Below, piece after piece: positions 9,256 through 18,562 of a stretch of DNA of 64,000 nt (within the stretch, counting starts at the first letter, position 1; each line of letters opens with the position of its first letter). Under the pieces are notes generated by a model. The model was given only the letters and a program-made list of their open reading frames with translations. It had not been told where the DNA came from and did not search any database. The position numbers and the translations under genes are program-made. The stretch is from an uncultured Treponema sp. (GTDB taxonomy: Bacteria > Spirochaetota > Spirochaetia > Treponematales > Treponemataceae): positions 1-64,000 of the forward strand of contig ONPD01000009.1 of the NCBI GenBank assembly GCA_900319625.1, read 5' to 3'.

Positions 9256-12028
9256 TTTAGCAGTACCATTCTGGATTGCGGTTTCTCTCTGCCTTGTCTG
9301 CGCCGGAATAAACACTCACCTTTTCTACAGGAGTTTTTTCCGCGCCCTGGAAAAATTTAACGAAGAACCGATTGCTAAAATCACCTTTAAGTATAAGACA
9401 GCCCAGAGAAAATTTTTGGACCGCGTAATCTGGGACAGACTGCAGCAGAATTCTCCCGTATACAATGGTGATACCATTCATACGGCAGAGCTTTCTGAAG
9501 CAACAATCTGGTTTGATGACGGAACTATTCTTGACCTTGCAGAAAACACAATGGCACAGGTCTTTAAGCATAATGACGGAACTCTTGGAACCGACCTTGC
9601 AAGCGGTAACGCAACCGTAGACTCTTCTGCAGAAGGTGCCGGACTTACCCTTACAACCGCCAACGTAAACGTAGAAGTAAAGGCGGGAACAATTCTTTCT
9701 GCGGCAAAAACTGCAGAAAGCCAGAGCGTAAACCTCAGTGTTCAGAAGGGACAGGCCCAGCTTGAAGACGGAACAGAAATCACAAAAGAAAAGGCCGTTA
9801 TGCTTAGCACAAATGCCGACGGAAGCGTAGTGGCTGATGCAGACGGAACAGTTATTGTCCGAAGCGGCTTTATTGTAAAAGAACCTCAGGCAAACCAGAA
9901 ATATCTTTACTATACGGCAGATGCAACTGCGGTTGATTTTGCCTGGGATACTTTTGGCGACGAAAGCAAGACTCAGAACATAAAGCTTACGGTAGCAAAC
10001 GACAGAAACTTTACCCGCGGCGTAAAAGAAGTGACAGCAGAGGGTCTGGACCACCTTTCAATGAACCTGGAAAAAGGTACTTATTACTGGCGTCTTGATG
10101 CCGGGGAAGAAGGCGTTTCTGCCCAGACAGGCCGCATTCAGATAATCCAGTCGCTTACACCAAATCAGCTGGTACCAGCTGAGGATTACAGCTATCAATA
10201 CAGAAAGAAAACTCCATCTTTGCGCTTTATCTGGACAGAATCAGATTCTGCAACAGCCTATAACTTTGCAATTTCAAAAAGTCCGGATATGGCAAACCCT
10301 ATATTGCAGCAGAGAACATCAGCAAGTTCAATTATCATTTCTACACTTGAAGAGGGAACTTACTGGTGGCAGGTTACTCCATTCTATGTTGTAAACCGCA
10401 CGGGACTTGCAAATCCGTCGGAAGTAAAATCATTCAGGATTGAAAAACGTGGAGAACTTACAAGACCGGAACCACTCATGCCGGCACAGGGAGACTTCCT
10501 GGATAAATCAGCAGGAAGAATCAATATTTCATGGAAGCCGGAAGCCGAAGCCGTACAGTATAAAGTTACGCTTTCTCAGAATGTAAATATGTCTTCACCG
10601 CTAATAAGCAGAACTACAAGCGAAAACTTTATCACCCTTACAAAAGCCGAATCCGGCCTCTTAAAAGACGCAGAATACTTCTGGACTGTAAGCCAGATAG
10701 ATGCGGAAGGAAACGAATCTGAAAGATCAGAAGTAAGATCCTTCTTTGCCCTGAGCGGAAACATCGTACAGAGAACAATCTTCCCGCCTGACGGCTACAC
10801 AATCTGGAATCCTCTTATTACAGATACAAGATTTACCTGGAAAACAAACCTGACCTTTGCCCAGTCAATTGAATTTTCACGCAATAAGGAATTTACAGAC
10901 ATTGCATTTGAAGCAAAAACCTCTAACGCCGCCTATGCCGGTGTAGAACTTGACGAGGGAACTTACTGGTGGAGATTAAAGGCAGAAAACGGAAGCTTCT
11001 ACCGCACATCCCCGGCAAAGAAAATCACAATTGTACCGGAACTTGAAGCGCCAATCCCTCTCGACCCTACTCCGGAAAAACGCGCCGTAGTCCGCCCTAA
11101 TCAGGAATACGAATTCCAGTGGCAGCCGGTTGATGACGCAGAATACTACAGACTTACCCTTTATAAAGCCGGAAAAGATACTCCTCTTTTTGATCAGAAC
11201 TTTATTACCGAACCTTCTTATTCTCTCCTTATGGATGATTATGAAGAGGGCTCTTACAGATGGGAAATCCGTTCATACACTTATGAAACTGAGCTGGCAT
11301 CACGACGAAGCGGAAAAATCGGGCAGTCGGAATTCCGTTTGAGAAAAATCCGTCCTGTAACCCTGGCTTCGCCGGAAAACAACAAGGTATTCGGCGGCTG
11401 GGAAGCAATTGACCATCCTCCAGTTCTTACCTGGAAATCATCGGAAGCCTTCAGTTACGCAGAGCTTGTATTGAAAAAAGTGAGCGGAATTGAAGCCGGA
11501 GAAAAGCTTTTTGTTCAGAAAACGACAAAACAGCAGCTTGGAGAGCTTTCTTCGGGCGTTTATGAATGGACTGTAAACGCAAAAACAGAAGATGAACTTG
11601 ATATTTCTGCAGGACTGTCTCACCGCTTTACTGTAGAAGAGCTGCCTCCTTTCCCGGTACCGGAAAAAGCAGCAACAGAAGGCAGCTATTTTGACGCTCC
11701 TTACCTGCGCCAGTCACAATTCATTGACTTCAGCTGGACTCCGGTAAAGCGAGCAGAAGCCTATATTCTTGAAATCACCGATAAGAAGGGTAAACTCCTC
11801 CACCGCGAAGTGCTTGAAGGAAATGACATTAAAAATTACCGCTTTACAGAGCTTTCAAAGCTTTCAAAAGGAAAGTTCAACTGGAAACTTCGCGCAGTCA
11901 GAATAAACAAAGAAACAAAAGAAGTTCTTATTGACGGCCAGCCGGCAGAAGGCAGCTTTGAAATTAACTTCAGTTTGAATACAAACGGCGGAAAGAGACG
12001 CAAGAATGGAGAACTTTATGGACAGTAA
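9221..12028 (+). CDS. FecR-domain protein with Fn3-like repeats, membrane anchored
   Basis: 935 residues. An uncleaved N-terminal membrane helix (about 13-35) is followed by a FecR-like periplasmic domain (about 60-215; VYNGDTIHTAELSEATIWF is characteristic). The rest is at least seven repeats of roughly 90 residues, each ending in a GTYWW-type strand (for example GTYYWRLDA, GTYWWQVTP, GTYWWRLKA, GSYRWEIRS), which I read as fibronectin-III-like folds. The start overlaps the cyclase gene by 35 nt, and the downstream barrel gene starts inside its 3' end. FecR domains often sense or carry signals in the periplasm, so a role linking the cyclase sensor to outer-membrane components is plausible but inferred. 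In the family this architecture is otherwise of unknown function. Confidence 0.75.
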   Translation: MKKKTRFKLKNDLAVPFWIAVSLCLVCAGINTHLFYRSFFRALEKFNEEPIAKITFKYKTAQRKFLDRVIWDRLQQNSPVYNGDTIHTAELSEATIWFDDGTILDLAENTMAQVFKHNDGTLGTDLASGNATVDSSAEGAGLTLTTANVNVEVKAGTILSAAKTAESQSVNLSVQKGQAQLEDGTEITKEKAVMLSTNADGSVVADADGTVIVRSGFIVKEPQANQKYLYYTADATAVDFAWDTFGDESKTQNIKLTVANDRNFTRGVKEVTAEGLDHLSMNLEKGTYYWRLDAGEEGVSAQTGRIQIIQSLTPNQLVPAEDYSYQYRKKTPSLRFIWTESDSATAYNFAISKSPDMANPILQQRTSASSIIISTLEEGTYWWQVTPFYVVNRTGLANPSEVKSFRIEKRGELTRPEPLMPAQGDFLDKSAGRINISWKPEAEAVQYKVTLSQNVNMSSPLISRTTSENFITLTKAESGLLKDAEYFWTVSQIDAEGNESERSEVRSFFALSGNIVQRTIFPPDGYTIWNPLITDTRFTWKTNLTFAQSIEFSRNKEFTDIAFEAKTSNAAYAGVELDEGTYWWRLKAENGSFYRTSPAKKITIVPELEAPIPLDPTPEKRAVVRPNQEYEFQWQPVDDAEYYRLTLYKAGKDTPLFDQNFITEPSYSLLMDDYEEGSYRWEIRSYTYETELASRRSGKIGQSEFRLRKIRPVTLASPENNKVFGGWEAIDHPPVLTWKSSEAFSYAELVLKKVSGIEAGEKLFVQKTTKQQLGELSSGVYEWTVNAKTEDELDISAGLSHRFTVEELPPFPVPEKAATEGSYFDAPYLRQSQFIDFSWTPVKRAEAYILEITDKKGKLLHREVLEGNDIKNYRFTELSKLSKGKFNWKLRAVRINKETKEVLIDGQPAEGSFEINFSLNTNGGKRRKNGELYGQ

Positions 12029-13316
12029 GATGATCAAAAAAGTTCTCTGCGCCTCATTAATTATACTCAGCCTTACTTGTGCAGGCTGGGCAAAAAAGAA
12101 AAAGAAGACACAGATTATTGACCTTCCTCTTCCTACCACCGACAATGCCCAGGACGCAACTTCAGAGGCAAACCAGATCCGTCAGCCTTTCAGCTGGGAC
12201 AGCGCCGGAGACGTACTTAAATACGAAATTACAATTGAACAGTTCAACATTCTTCAAAACCGCTATATGAAATATTTTGAGCACGAAACCAATGAAGAAG
12301 AAACCCTGAACTGTATTATTTACATTGAACCAACTCTTCCACCGGGAAAATACCGTTCAACTATCAAAGTCTACAACATTCTGGGTATTCTTGAATCTTC
12401 GCTCACTTCGCAGGATGAATTCCTTGTAAGACAGGCTTACCAGCCGGAAGTGCGTAAGGTCAACTACCCTCTTTACTCGCGCTCTACAATCTATCTTGAT
12501 GACCTGGATAATAACGGCGTAGTAGAAGTTGAAGGAAGAAACCTTTTTAATCTGCCACAAACCCGACATCCTATTCCGGATCTTCAGGCAACAGAATACT
12601 ACCTTGAAAGCAGCAAGGGAAAAGTCCAGCCGGAAAAAATCATCCATCACGATGACAACAACAGAAAGCTTACCCTTCAGTTTGATATGAAAAAACTGGA
12701 TGTCGGCAAATACCATCTTGTTGCAAAAGACGCCAGCGGACTTCATTCAGAAAATAACGGCTCAAGTGAATTTGCAGTTAAATTCCGCAAATGGATGGAT
12801 TTTGATATTGAAGCCGGCTACACCTACGGCATCGTAGTTCACGATGATACAATGAAAAAATACCTGGGAACTTCAATGTTTCCTTTAAGCGGACAGTTTA
12901 AGATTTCCCTGATTCCTTTTAAGCACAACTGGGGCTATATTGGAATTGGAATACGGGGAAACTATTCATATTTTAATAGCAAGCTTGACGGCTACGATAT
13001 TGACGGAAACATTATGAATGGCCACGCCCTCTTTATTTATCAGCTGCCCTTTGGAAAACGCCGCAGAGTCTTCTGGGAAATCCACGGAGGTGCGGGCGTA
13101 ACTTACTTTCATAATATAAAGTTCCACTTTTCTCATGACATTGTTTCTCAACCATTAAATACAATAAGTCTTTCCTATGATGCAGGAACCTCTCTTATGG
13201 TTTACGTCACCAAGCGACTTTTCATTGAAGCCGGCGGTGATTACGTATTTACGCAGAACAAGGATATGCCGATGGGAGAAGTTCTTCCTTACGCAGGAAT
13301 AGGATGGCAATTCTAG
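12018..13316 (+). CDS. Outer-membrane protein, soluble N-domain plus C-terminal barrel
   Basis: About 432 residues. The signal peptide (IKKVLCASLIILSLTCAGWA) is followed by a lysine run and a periplasmic-looking region (to about 255) containing a WDSAGDVLKYEI strand similar to those in the preceding protein. The last 170 residues alternate like an eight-strand OmpA-sized barrel and end in WQF, the aromatic C-terminus expected of BAM substrates. I prefer the ATG at 12018, with GGAG six bases upstream; the ATG at 12006 is also in frame. The gene overlaps the FecR-domain gene, so three membrane or envelope proteins are made from one message. Its function is unknown. Confidence 0.7.
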   Translation: MDSKMIKKVLCASLIILSLTCAGWAKKKKKTQIIDLPLPTTDNAQDATSEANQIRQPFSWDSAGDVLKYEITIEQFNILQNRYMKYFEHETNEEETLNCIIYIEPTLPPGKYRSTIKVYNILGILESSLTSQDEFLVRQAYQPEVRKVNYPLYSRSTIYLDDLDNNGVVEVEGRNLFNLPQTRHPIPDLQATEYYLESSKGKVQPEKIIHHDDNNRKLTLQFDMKKLDVGKYHLVAKDASGLHSENNGSSEFAVKFRKWMDFDIEAGYTYGIVVHDDTMKKYLGTSMFPLSGQFKISLIPFKHNWGYIGIGIRGNYSYFNSKLDGYDIDGNIMNGHALFIYQLPFGKRRRVFWEIHGGAGVTYFHNIKFHFSHDIVSQPLNTISLSYDAGTSLMVYVTKRLFIEAGGDYVFTQNKDMPMGEVLPYAGIGWQF

Positions 13317-13329
13317 GAGGTAATAAAGA

Positions 13330-16300
13330 ATGAAGATGAGACGATTTTTTATTTTATTAGTTTTTCTCTTTAGCGCCTGCGACTTTGAAACCCTTCTTTC
13401 ACCAGAATTTGATGCTCCGGTTAAAAGCTTTTTTGATACCTACACAAATACAGCCGCAATTGAACGACATGATTATTCAGAGCCTCCATACCAGGATTCT
13501 TCAAGAAGGCTCTGCTTTGATTCCTACAAGGATTATTCTGTAAATTTTTATCTTCGTAATCCTCAGCTTTACAGCCTTAATCTTGAAGCAAAATTTAACA
13601 GTCTTTCGGGAGTAGATACTTCGGAAATAACAGTAGTTCAGAGTGAAGATAAGAATTCCATCACGCTTACACTGCCTCAGAAATTTCTTGTAGATTCAGA
13701 TGAAGGAAAAAACATCTCTCCAACCATCAGTCTTTATGAGCCTATGAGTGGCCGAAGCTTCCCTGAATATTCATTTGAGCTTTACTGTAACTCAAAGCCG
13801 CCAAAGGTTTACAATCCTACTATTATTAACAACGGAAACTCAACCTTCGTAATTGCCTTTGATATGCCGGAGGTTGTTGAGCTTGTAGTAAGACATAAGG
13901 ATCTGGCTAACATCATAATCAACGGGGTATCCTACCCTCTTTCTGTTGATTCGGAAGGAAACTTTAATTTTTCGGATACCTCCCGTTTTTCTACAAGCTG
14001 GAAATCAAGCTATGCGGAAATTGGAGGAAAAACCTTTAATCATGAGGATAACGACCGCGCCGTTTATTTTGAAACAGGCGAGGCTTTTTCGGCTGATGAT
14101 AAATCCTATACGATCGTCTTGGCTGATGCCGCAGGATTAACAACTGAGATTCTGGCCAGTACGGTAATTACAAAAATCAATAAGCCGTCAATTTATGAAG
14201 TACAGGAAAGCGGCAGGGAAAAGACTCTTGATGCTTCAAAAACCATCAGTCTTTCTACTCTGGCCAGCACAGAAAAAGGAAGTATCAGAATAAAAGCGCC
14301 GACAACTGATAACACGGGAAGCGCTCTTCTGACTCCTGTTACCCTTTACTACAACATTTACAATGGAACAAAGAAAAAGGCTGTCTTTTATAATTCGGGA
14401 AGCTTTTCGGGCTCAAAGGACATCAGTCTTGCTGTTGGAACATGGTATGTGGAAGTTTATGCCGAAGCAACAAACTACGAAAGCTCAAGTCCGCTTAAAT
14501 GCGATATCCGTGTAGCCGATAATTCAATTTATGTAAGCGCAAGCGGAGATGATGAAGGCGACGGAAGTGCCTCAGAGCCTTTTGCAACAATTAACGGTGC
14601 AACAGGACTCAACGAAACAGGCGTAATTCACGACATTATCAGCCGCGTCGCAGAAGATGCTGCCAGCGCATCAAAGGCTTATACAATCCGTGTAATGGGA
14701 GCGCTGAGCGAAAATGTAAGTCTTAGCGATCCTCTTGATGGAGATGGCAAGCTCTGTACAACAGGCCTTAACCTTACCGGTGATTCAGGTGCTGCTTCTG
14801 ATTCGATTGCAAGCCTTACAGTTGATACAACAGACTCGGTTCCGGTAAGCCTGAAAGAACTTACAGTTGGAAGTGTAACTGTAAAGGCCGGAAAGAAGCT
14901 CAAGCTTTACGATGGAGCCGCAATTACAAATGCAGACGTAGAGGCAGCAGGCCTTCTGGCTATGGAAGGCAGCGCAAAGATTACAAATCTTACTCTCGCA
15001 GACGGAGCATATATTACCCTTACAGGAGACCTTACTTCTGAAAGAGCCGCAGAAATTACCCTGGCATCTTCTGCTTATGCAATTGGAACAAAGATTCTTG
15101 AAAATAACTCTTACACAGAAGCAAACTGCGCTAAATTTAAGATTGTAGATAACGACCCAACTGATACTAAAGAATGGTATGTAAAATCTGATGGCAGCCT
15201 CAGCCACAAGGTAAAATTTGGTCCTGATGCAATCGAAAATATTACAGTATTTGAAAATGAAAGTGATATTGAGGTTACAAATGAAAAAACAGGATTCACA
15301 TATAAGTTTACCGCACCGGAAGGCTATTCTTACAGCTGGAAGGTTGATGGTACAGAGACTGGAACAGAAAATGTACTCATACTAAATGCTATAACCTGGG
15401 GAACCGGTATTTATGACGTTTACCTTACAGCAAGTAAGAATGGAAAAACTTATTCTTACCACGCACAGATTAATCACACAGGAGTTAGCTTTACTGGAAC
15501 TGCGGAGCAGTGTGCCACTTATATCAATAATATAAATACTGCAGCTACCTATAACATAACCGTAACGGGAGCTGTTGGTTCTGGCGCATCAGAAGGACTT
15601 GCAAGGGTTGCAAATGCAATCAGAGGTCTTGATTCTGAAGTTCTTATTAATCTTGATGCAAGCAGAACAACAAAAGGAAGCAGTATAACAACATACAATG
15701 ACGGAGAATACTTCAAAAACTGTACGGCCCTGAAGACAATCAAGCTTCCGTCATGGATGCAATATATTATCCATGATTTGTTCAATGGTTGTACTGCACT
15801 TACATCAGTTGAGATACCTTCTTCCGTTCAGTACATTGGCGAAAATGCCTTCGAAGGCTGTACAAGTCTTACAGAAGTTACCTTGCCTGTTACTATCAGC
15901 GGAACACCTGAAAGTAATGATCTTAAGGGAATTGACAATTCTGCATTCAAAAATTGTTCAAGTCTTGCAGAAGTTAATTTCTCTGGCACTAAAGAACAGT
16001 GGAAAAACATTAACTTTGGAAAGACAAGTCTCTGGCGAGAAGGAATTGCTGCAAGTACAGTTAATTGTTCTAATGGCGAGATGAACTTTAACTTTATTTT
16101 GATTACAAGTGTTTTAGGTGGAGCAATACAGCCTGTTAACAAAACTGTTAGTGGAAGCGGAACAGAAGCTGACCCATTCTTATTTGAAGAGGACATAGAT
16201 ATTATCGAATTTATACCTCTGTCTGATATGCCACTGTCTTTTACTTATGTTTCAGGCGAACTCCAGGTAAGTTTTAGCGGAGGAAACAGAACAGGTTCAT

Positions 16301-17370
16301 TTAAAATCTGGCTGGCATCGGGAGCCAGAACCGACACTGCCCAGGCTGGCAAATCTCGTACTATGAAGTTATATAACAATGCCTGCTCTTATAGTGAGAA
16401 TTATTACTTTAAGTTGCCGCAGTTAAGTCCTATTCAAGGAGTAACAAACACTATTAAAAATATGACAGCAAGCGGAAGTGTAAACATTGAAGGTACAATA
16501 ACAGCAGATGATTTTACAAGCTTAAAAAATGCTCTTAACGAACTTCAAACCAATAATTCTGGCGTTCTTGTTGATTTAGATTTTTCTGGAGCTACATTTA
16601 CAGAAATTCCTGAAAATGCTTTTAAAAATTGTTCTAATATACAAACTGTAAAATTACCAGAAGGATGTGAAACAATTGGAAAATATGCTTTTAGTAGCAC
16701 ACAAAACCTTGAAACAATTTATTTACCATCTTCATTAAAAAGCATTGGTAATTATAATTTTTCTTGCTCAGGCATGCATTCAAAATTTTATGTATATTAT
16801 TCAGGTACCTTTGAGCAATGGCTTGGAATTGAAATGGAATGTTCACCTTTCACATATGCCTGGACAGACGATGAAAAGCTTATTGTAAAAGAAAATGGCG
16901 AAGATAAATTGATTGAAGGCGAAATTACTATTGACGGAAGCAAAGTTTCAAGAATAGGAAGTGGAGCATTCTATAGATATACTAAAATTACAAAGGTGAC
17001 CATTACAGACGGTGTGCGTGAAATTGGAAATGAAGCTTTTAGAGAAACTAGAATTACCGAAATCACATTCCATTCAAATATGACCTCTATCGGAGAGGAT
17101 GCATTCCGTGACTGTGATGCCCTTACAAGTATAAATCTACCGGAAGGAATAACCGAACTAAATGGCACATTCTATGATTGTAGTAATCTTACATCACTAA
17201 ATATACCAAACAGTCTGATAAAGATTGACGGGTGCTTCTATGGCTGCAGTCACTTAACAACTGTTACAGGAAATATTGATGGCTGGAAAAATGAAGATGG
17301 TACTGAAACTGTCACACTTACTGGTGAATTTTTGAAAGAAAACGGCTCTAGAACCTTTGTGAAAGAATAA
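13330..17370 (+). CDS. BspA-like lipoprotein with leucine-rich repeats
   Basis: 1346 residues starting with a lipoprotein signal (lipobox FSAC at about residues 14-17) and preceded by GGAGG. Around 400-415 is the motif IYVSASGDDEGDGS, followed by a stretch resembling right-handed beta-helix (DUF1565-type) repeats. BspA-type leucine-rich repeats occur in two blocks, about 790-920 (IPSSVQYIGENAFEGCTSL) and about 1080-1335 (LPEGITELNGTFYDCSNLT), with the usual SGTKEQW insertions. BspA proteins are surface adhesins or binding proteins in gut and oral bacteria. It is the last gene of the cyclase operon, 13 nt after the barrel gene. Base composition becomes visibly more AT-rich from about 16.45 kb, in the second LRR block, suggesting recent repeat exchange. 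Confidence 0.82.
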   Translation: MKMRRFFILLVFLFSACDFETLLSPEFDAPVKSFFDTYTNTAAIERHDYSEPPYQDSSRRLCFDSYKDYSVNFYLRNPQLYSLNLEAKFNSLSGVDTSEITVVQSEDKNSITLTLPQKFLVDSDEGKNISPTISLYEPMSGRSFPEYSFELYCNSKPPKVYNPTIINNGNSTFVIAFDMPEVVELVVRHKDLANIIINGVSYPLSVDSEGNFNFSDTSRFSTSWKSSYAEIGGKTFNHEDNDRAVYFETGEAFSADDKSYTIVLADAAGLTTEILASTVITKINKPSIYEVQESGREKTLDASKTISLSTLASTEKGSIRIKAPTTDNTGSALLTPVTLYYNIYNGTKKKAVFYNSGSFSGSKDISLAVGTWYVEVYAEATNYESSSPLKCDIRVADNSIYVSASGDDEGDGSASEPFATINGATGLNETGVIHDIISRVAEDAASASKAYTIRVMGALSENVSLSDPLDGDGKLCTTGLNLTGDSGAASDSIASLTVDTTDSVPVSLKELTVGSVTVKAGKKLKLYDGAAITNADVEAAGLLAMEGSAKITNLTLADGAYITLTGDLTSERAAEITLASSAYAIGTKILENNSYTEANCAKFKIVDNDPTDTKEWYVKSDGSLSHKVKFGPDAIENITVFENESDIEVTNEKTGFTYKFTAPEGYSYSWKVDGTETGTENVLILNAITWGTGIYDVYLTASKNGKTYSYHAQINHTGVSFTGTAEQCATYINNINTAATYNITVTGAVGSGASEGLARVANAIRGLDSEVLINLDASRTTKGSSITTYNDGEYFKNCTALKTIKLPSWMQYIIHDLFNGCTALTSVEIPSSVQYIGENAFEGCTSLTEVTLPVTISGTPESNDLKGIDNSAFKNCSSLAEVNFSGTKEQWKNINFGKTSLWREGIAASTVNCSNGEMNFNFILITSVLGGAIQPVNKTVSGSGTEADPFLFEEDIDIIEFIPLSDMPLSFTYVSGELQVSFSGGNRTGSFKIWLASGARTDTAQAGKSRTMKLYNNACSYSENYYFKLPQLSPIQGVTNTIKNMTASGSVNIEGTITADDFTSLKNALNELQTNNSGVLVDLDFSGATFTEIPENAFKNCSNIQTVKLPEGCETIGKYAFSSTQNLETIYLPSSLKSIGNYNFSCSGMHSKFYVYYSGTFEQWLGIEMECSPFTYAWTDDEKLIVKENGEDKLIEGEITIDGSKVSRIGSGAFYRYTKITKVTITDGVREIGNEAFRETRITEITFHSNMTSIGEDAFRDCDALTSINLPEGITELNGTFYDCSNLTSLNIPNSLIKIDGCFYGCSHLTTVTGNIDGWKNEDGTETVTLTGEFLKENGSRTFVKE

Positions 17371-17384
17371 TTTTCCTCCCCCCT

Positions 17385-17420
17385 CCGTGTGCTCCGTGCC
17401 CTCTCTGTGAGGAATTTATC
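17385..17420 (+). repeat. Direct repeat copy 1 flanking rpn gene
   Basis: A 36-nt sequence beginning CCGTGTGCTCC and ending GTGAGGAATTTATC that recurs in the same orientation at 18511-18544 with one substitution and a 2-nt indel. The pair brackets the rpn gene at 17574-18422. Confidence 0.75.
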
Positions 17421-17463
17421 TTCCCGAAGGCTGTCACACACCAATGCAAGCAGGTGCGTGGCA

Positions 17464-17560
17464 TTGGGAAATGACTAACGTCATTTCTGTTATATTTATT
17501 TAAAAAATGAATTCCACAGGAATAGAGATTCCGTTAGGAATCTCCAATCCGTGTGGCAAT
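17464..17560. repeat. Two intergenic hairpins between lipoprotein and rpn genes
   Basis: This 203-nt gap holds GAAATGAC-taac-GTCATTTC and, nested inside a longer imperfect dyad, GAGATTCC-gtta-GGAATCTC. Neither has a long T tract. They may stop transcription of the two converging genes; nothing else is evident in the gap. Confidence 0.5.
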
Positions 17561-17573
17561 CTTCATACATATT

Positions 17574-18422
17574 TTACTTTTCCAGTGCTTCCAGCACCAG
17601 TTCCAGGGGAGCTTTCATTTTTTGTGCTGCAACTTCTGGTGAAGCATTATAATCATGAACCAGCATTACAGCACCTTCAACAGCTTTCTGTTCTGCACCG
17701 GCTTCCTTACCTATAGCAATTCCTGCTTCCTTGCCGCTTTCAAAATCATATGCTCTTTGTCTTTCCCATTCCATATACTGCCTCTTCCATTGCGTATTAT
17801 GCTTTGCGTCCTCTGCCAGCCTTTCAATTTTTCTGGAAAAATTATCCCCTGCTTTCTGACCGGCAACCAGCTTTAAGAATTCCTTCTGCTTTTCATTCAG
17901 TATTTTATCATAGTTATCCGCAATGTAAAAGATTTTATAAGCCCGATCGTTAAGATGTAAAGAATTATCTTCCAGGCAAAGATTTTCAAAATGATAGCAG
18001 GGAAGTCCCTTTTGAAAAATATCCGGAATGCATATAAAGATAACGTATGAATTTTTCAGCTCCTTATAAGTTTGCCCCGATTTCAAACAATCCACATCAA
18101 TCGTACCCTGATAGTAACGTGCGCGTTCCGGCAGCTCTTTTGTATCCGTCGCCTGTAGTTCAATATTATAGGCATTGCTTTCATTCTTAGCGTAAATATC
18201 CAGCCGGATTCCCTTGCTGCCAAAGTCCGTTTCAATAACTTCTTCTCCCCGCATTTCAATGCGGTCAATTTCGATTTCCAGAAGAATTTCCAGCAGCTCC
18301 TTACAGACATCAGGGTTGTTCCGCATCACTTTATAAAAGATAAAGTTGTTTGCAATTGTTGCCCGCTCCCATTTTTCTTCCGGGGTGAGCGGCCGCTCTT
18401 TATTTATTCTTGTATCGCTCAT
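17574..18422 (-). CDS. Rpn-family PD-(D/E)XK nuclease/transposase-like protein
   Basis: 282 residues of the Rpn/YhgA-like group (PDDEXK_2). The nuclease core is visible as D75 in GIRLDIYAKN and E88-x-Q90 in YNIELQ. The C-terminus carries the repeated GKEAG stretch and a short helix-turn-helix-like tail (SPEVAAQKM) typical of the family. Some Rpn proteins promote recA-independent recombination and some act in phage defence; which applies here is unknown. Start ATG at 18422 with GGAGG upstream. It shares an upstream element with the two paralogues at 21.6 and 22.7 kb, although its core sequence is much more diverged from theirs than they are from each other. It is flanked by direct repeats, suggesting it moved as a cassette. 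Confidence 0.82.
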   Translation of the reverse strand: MSDTRINKERPLTPEEKWERATIANNFIFYKVMRNNPDVCKELLEILLEIEIDRIEMRGEEVIETDFGSKGIRLDIYAKNESNAYNIELQATDTKELPERARYYQGTIDVDCLKSGQTYKELKNSYVIFICIPDIFQKGLPCYHFENLCLEDNSLHLNDRAYKIFYIADNYDKILNEKQKEFLKLVAGQKAGDNFSRKIERLAEDAKHNTQWKRQYMEWERQRAYDFESGKEAGIAIGKEAGAEQKAVEGAVMLVHDYNASPEVAAQKMKAPLELVLEALEK

Positions 18423-18456
18423 ACAAAATCCTCCATACCTTAATATGGATTATTTT

Positions 18457-18472
18457 TGCAAATTCCGACAAT
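18457..18472 (-). promoter_or_regulatory. Shared upstream element, rpn copy 1
   Basis: Minus-strand ATTGTCGGAATTTGCA, 35 nt upstream of the ATG. It matches the elements at 21482 and 22663 at 12 to 14 of 16 positions, and in all three cases an A/T-rich TATW-like block follows about 20 nt later. It may be a promoter with TTGyCG as the -35. Confidence 0.5.
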
Positions 18473-18510
18473 TTTTGGGAAAAAACTTTTTATTTTTTTT
18501 TATTTTAACG

Positions 18511-18544
18511 CCGTGTGCTCCCTGCCCTCTGTGAGGAATTTATC
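18511..18544 (+). repeat. Direct repeat copy 2 flanking rpn gene
   Basis: Second copy of the repeat at 17385-17420. Here it also forms a hairpin with sequence just downstream (CCTCTGTG pairing with CACAGAGG, ending about 18554), positioned to act as a terminator for the TRAP gene on the minus strand. Confidence 0.7.
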
Positions 18545-18562
18545 CCCACAGAGGCAGTGCTT

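Noticed and set aside
8602..9315. 237-codon minus-strand frame inside the cyclase and FecR genes
   Set aside because: The plus-strand cyclase has conserved catalytic motifs through the same bases; the minus frame has an improbable F/C-rich composition.
17344..17573. Insertion-sequence remnants between the lipoprotein and rpn genes
   Set aside because: Only short hairpins and one repeat copy are visible; there are no transposase fragments or terminal inverted repeats.
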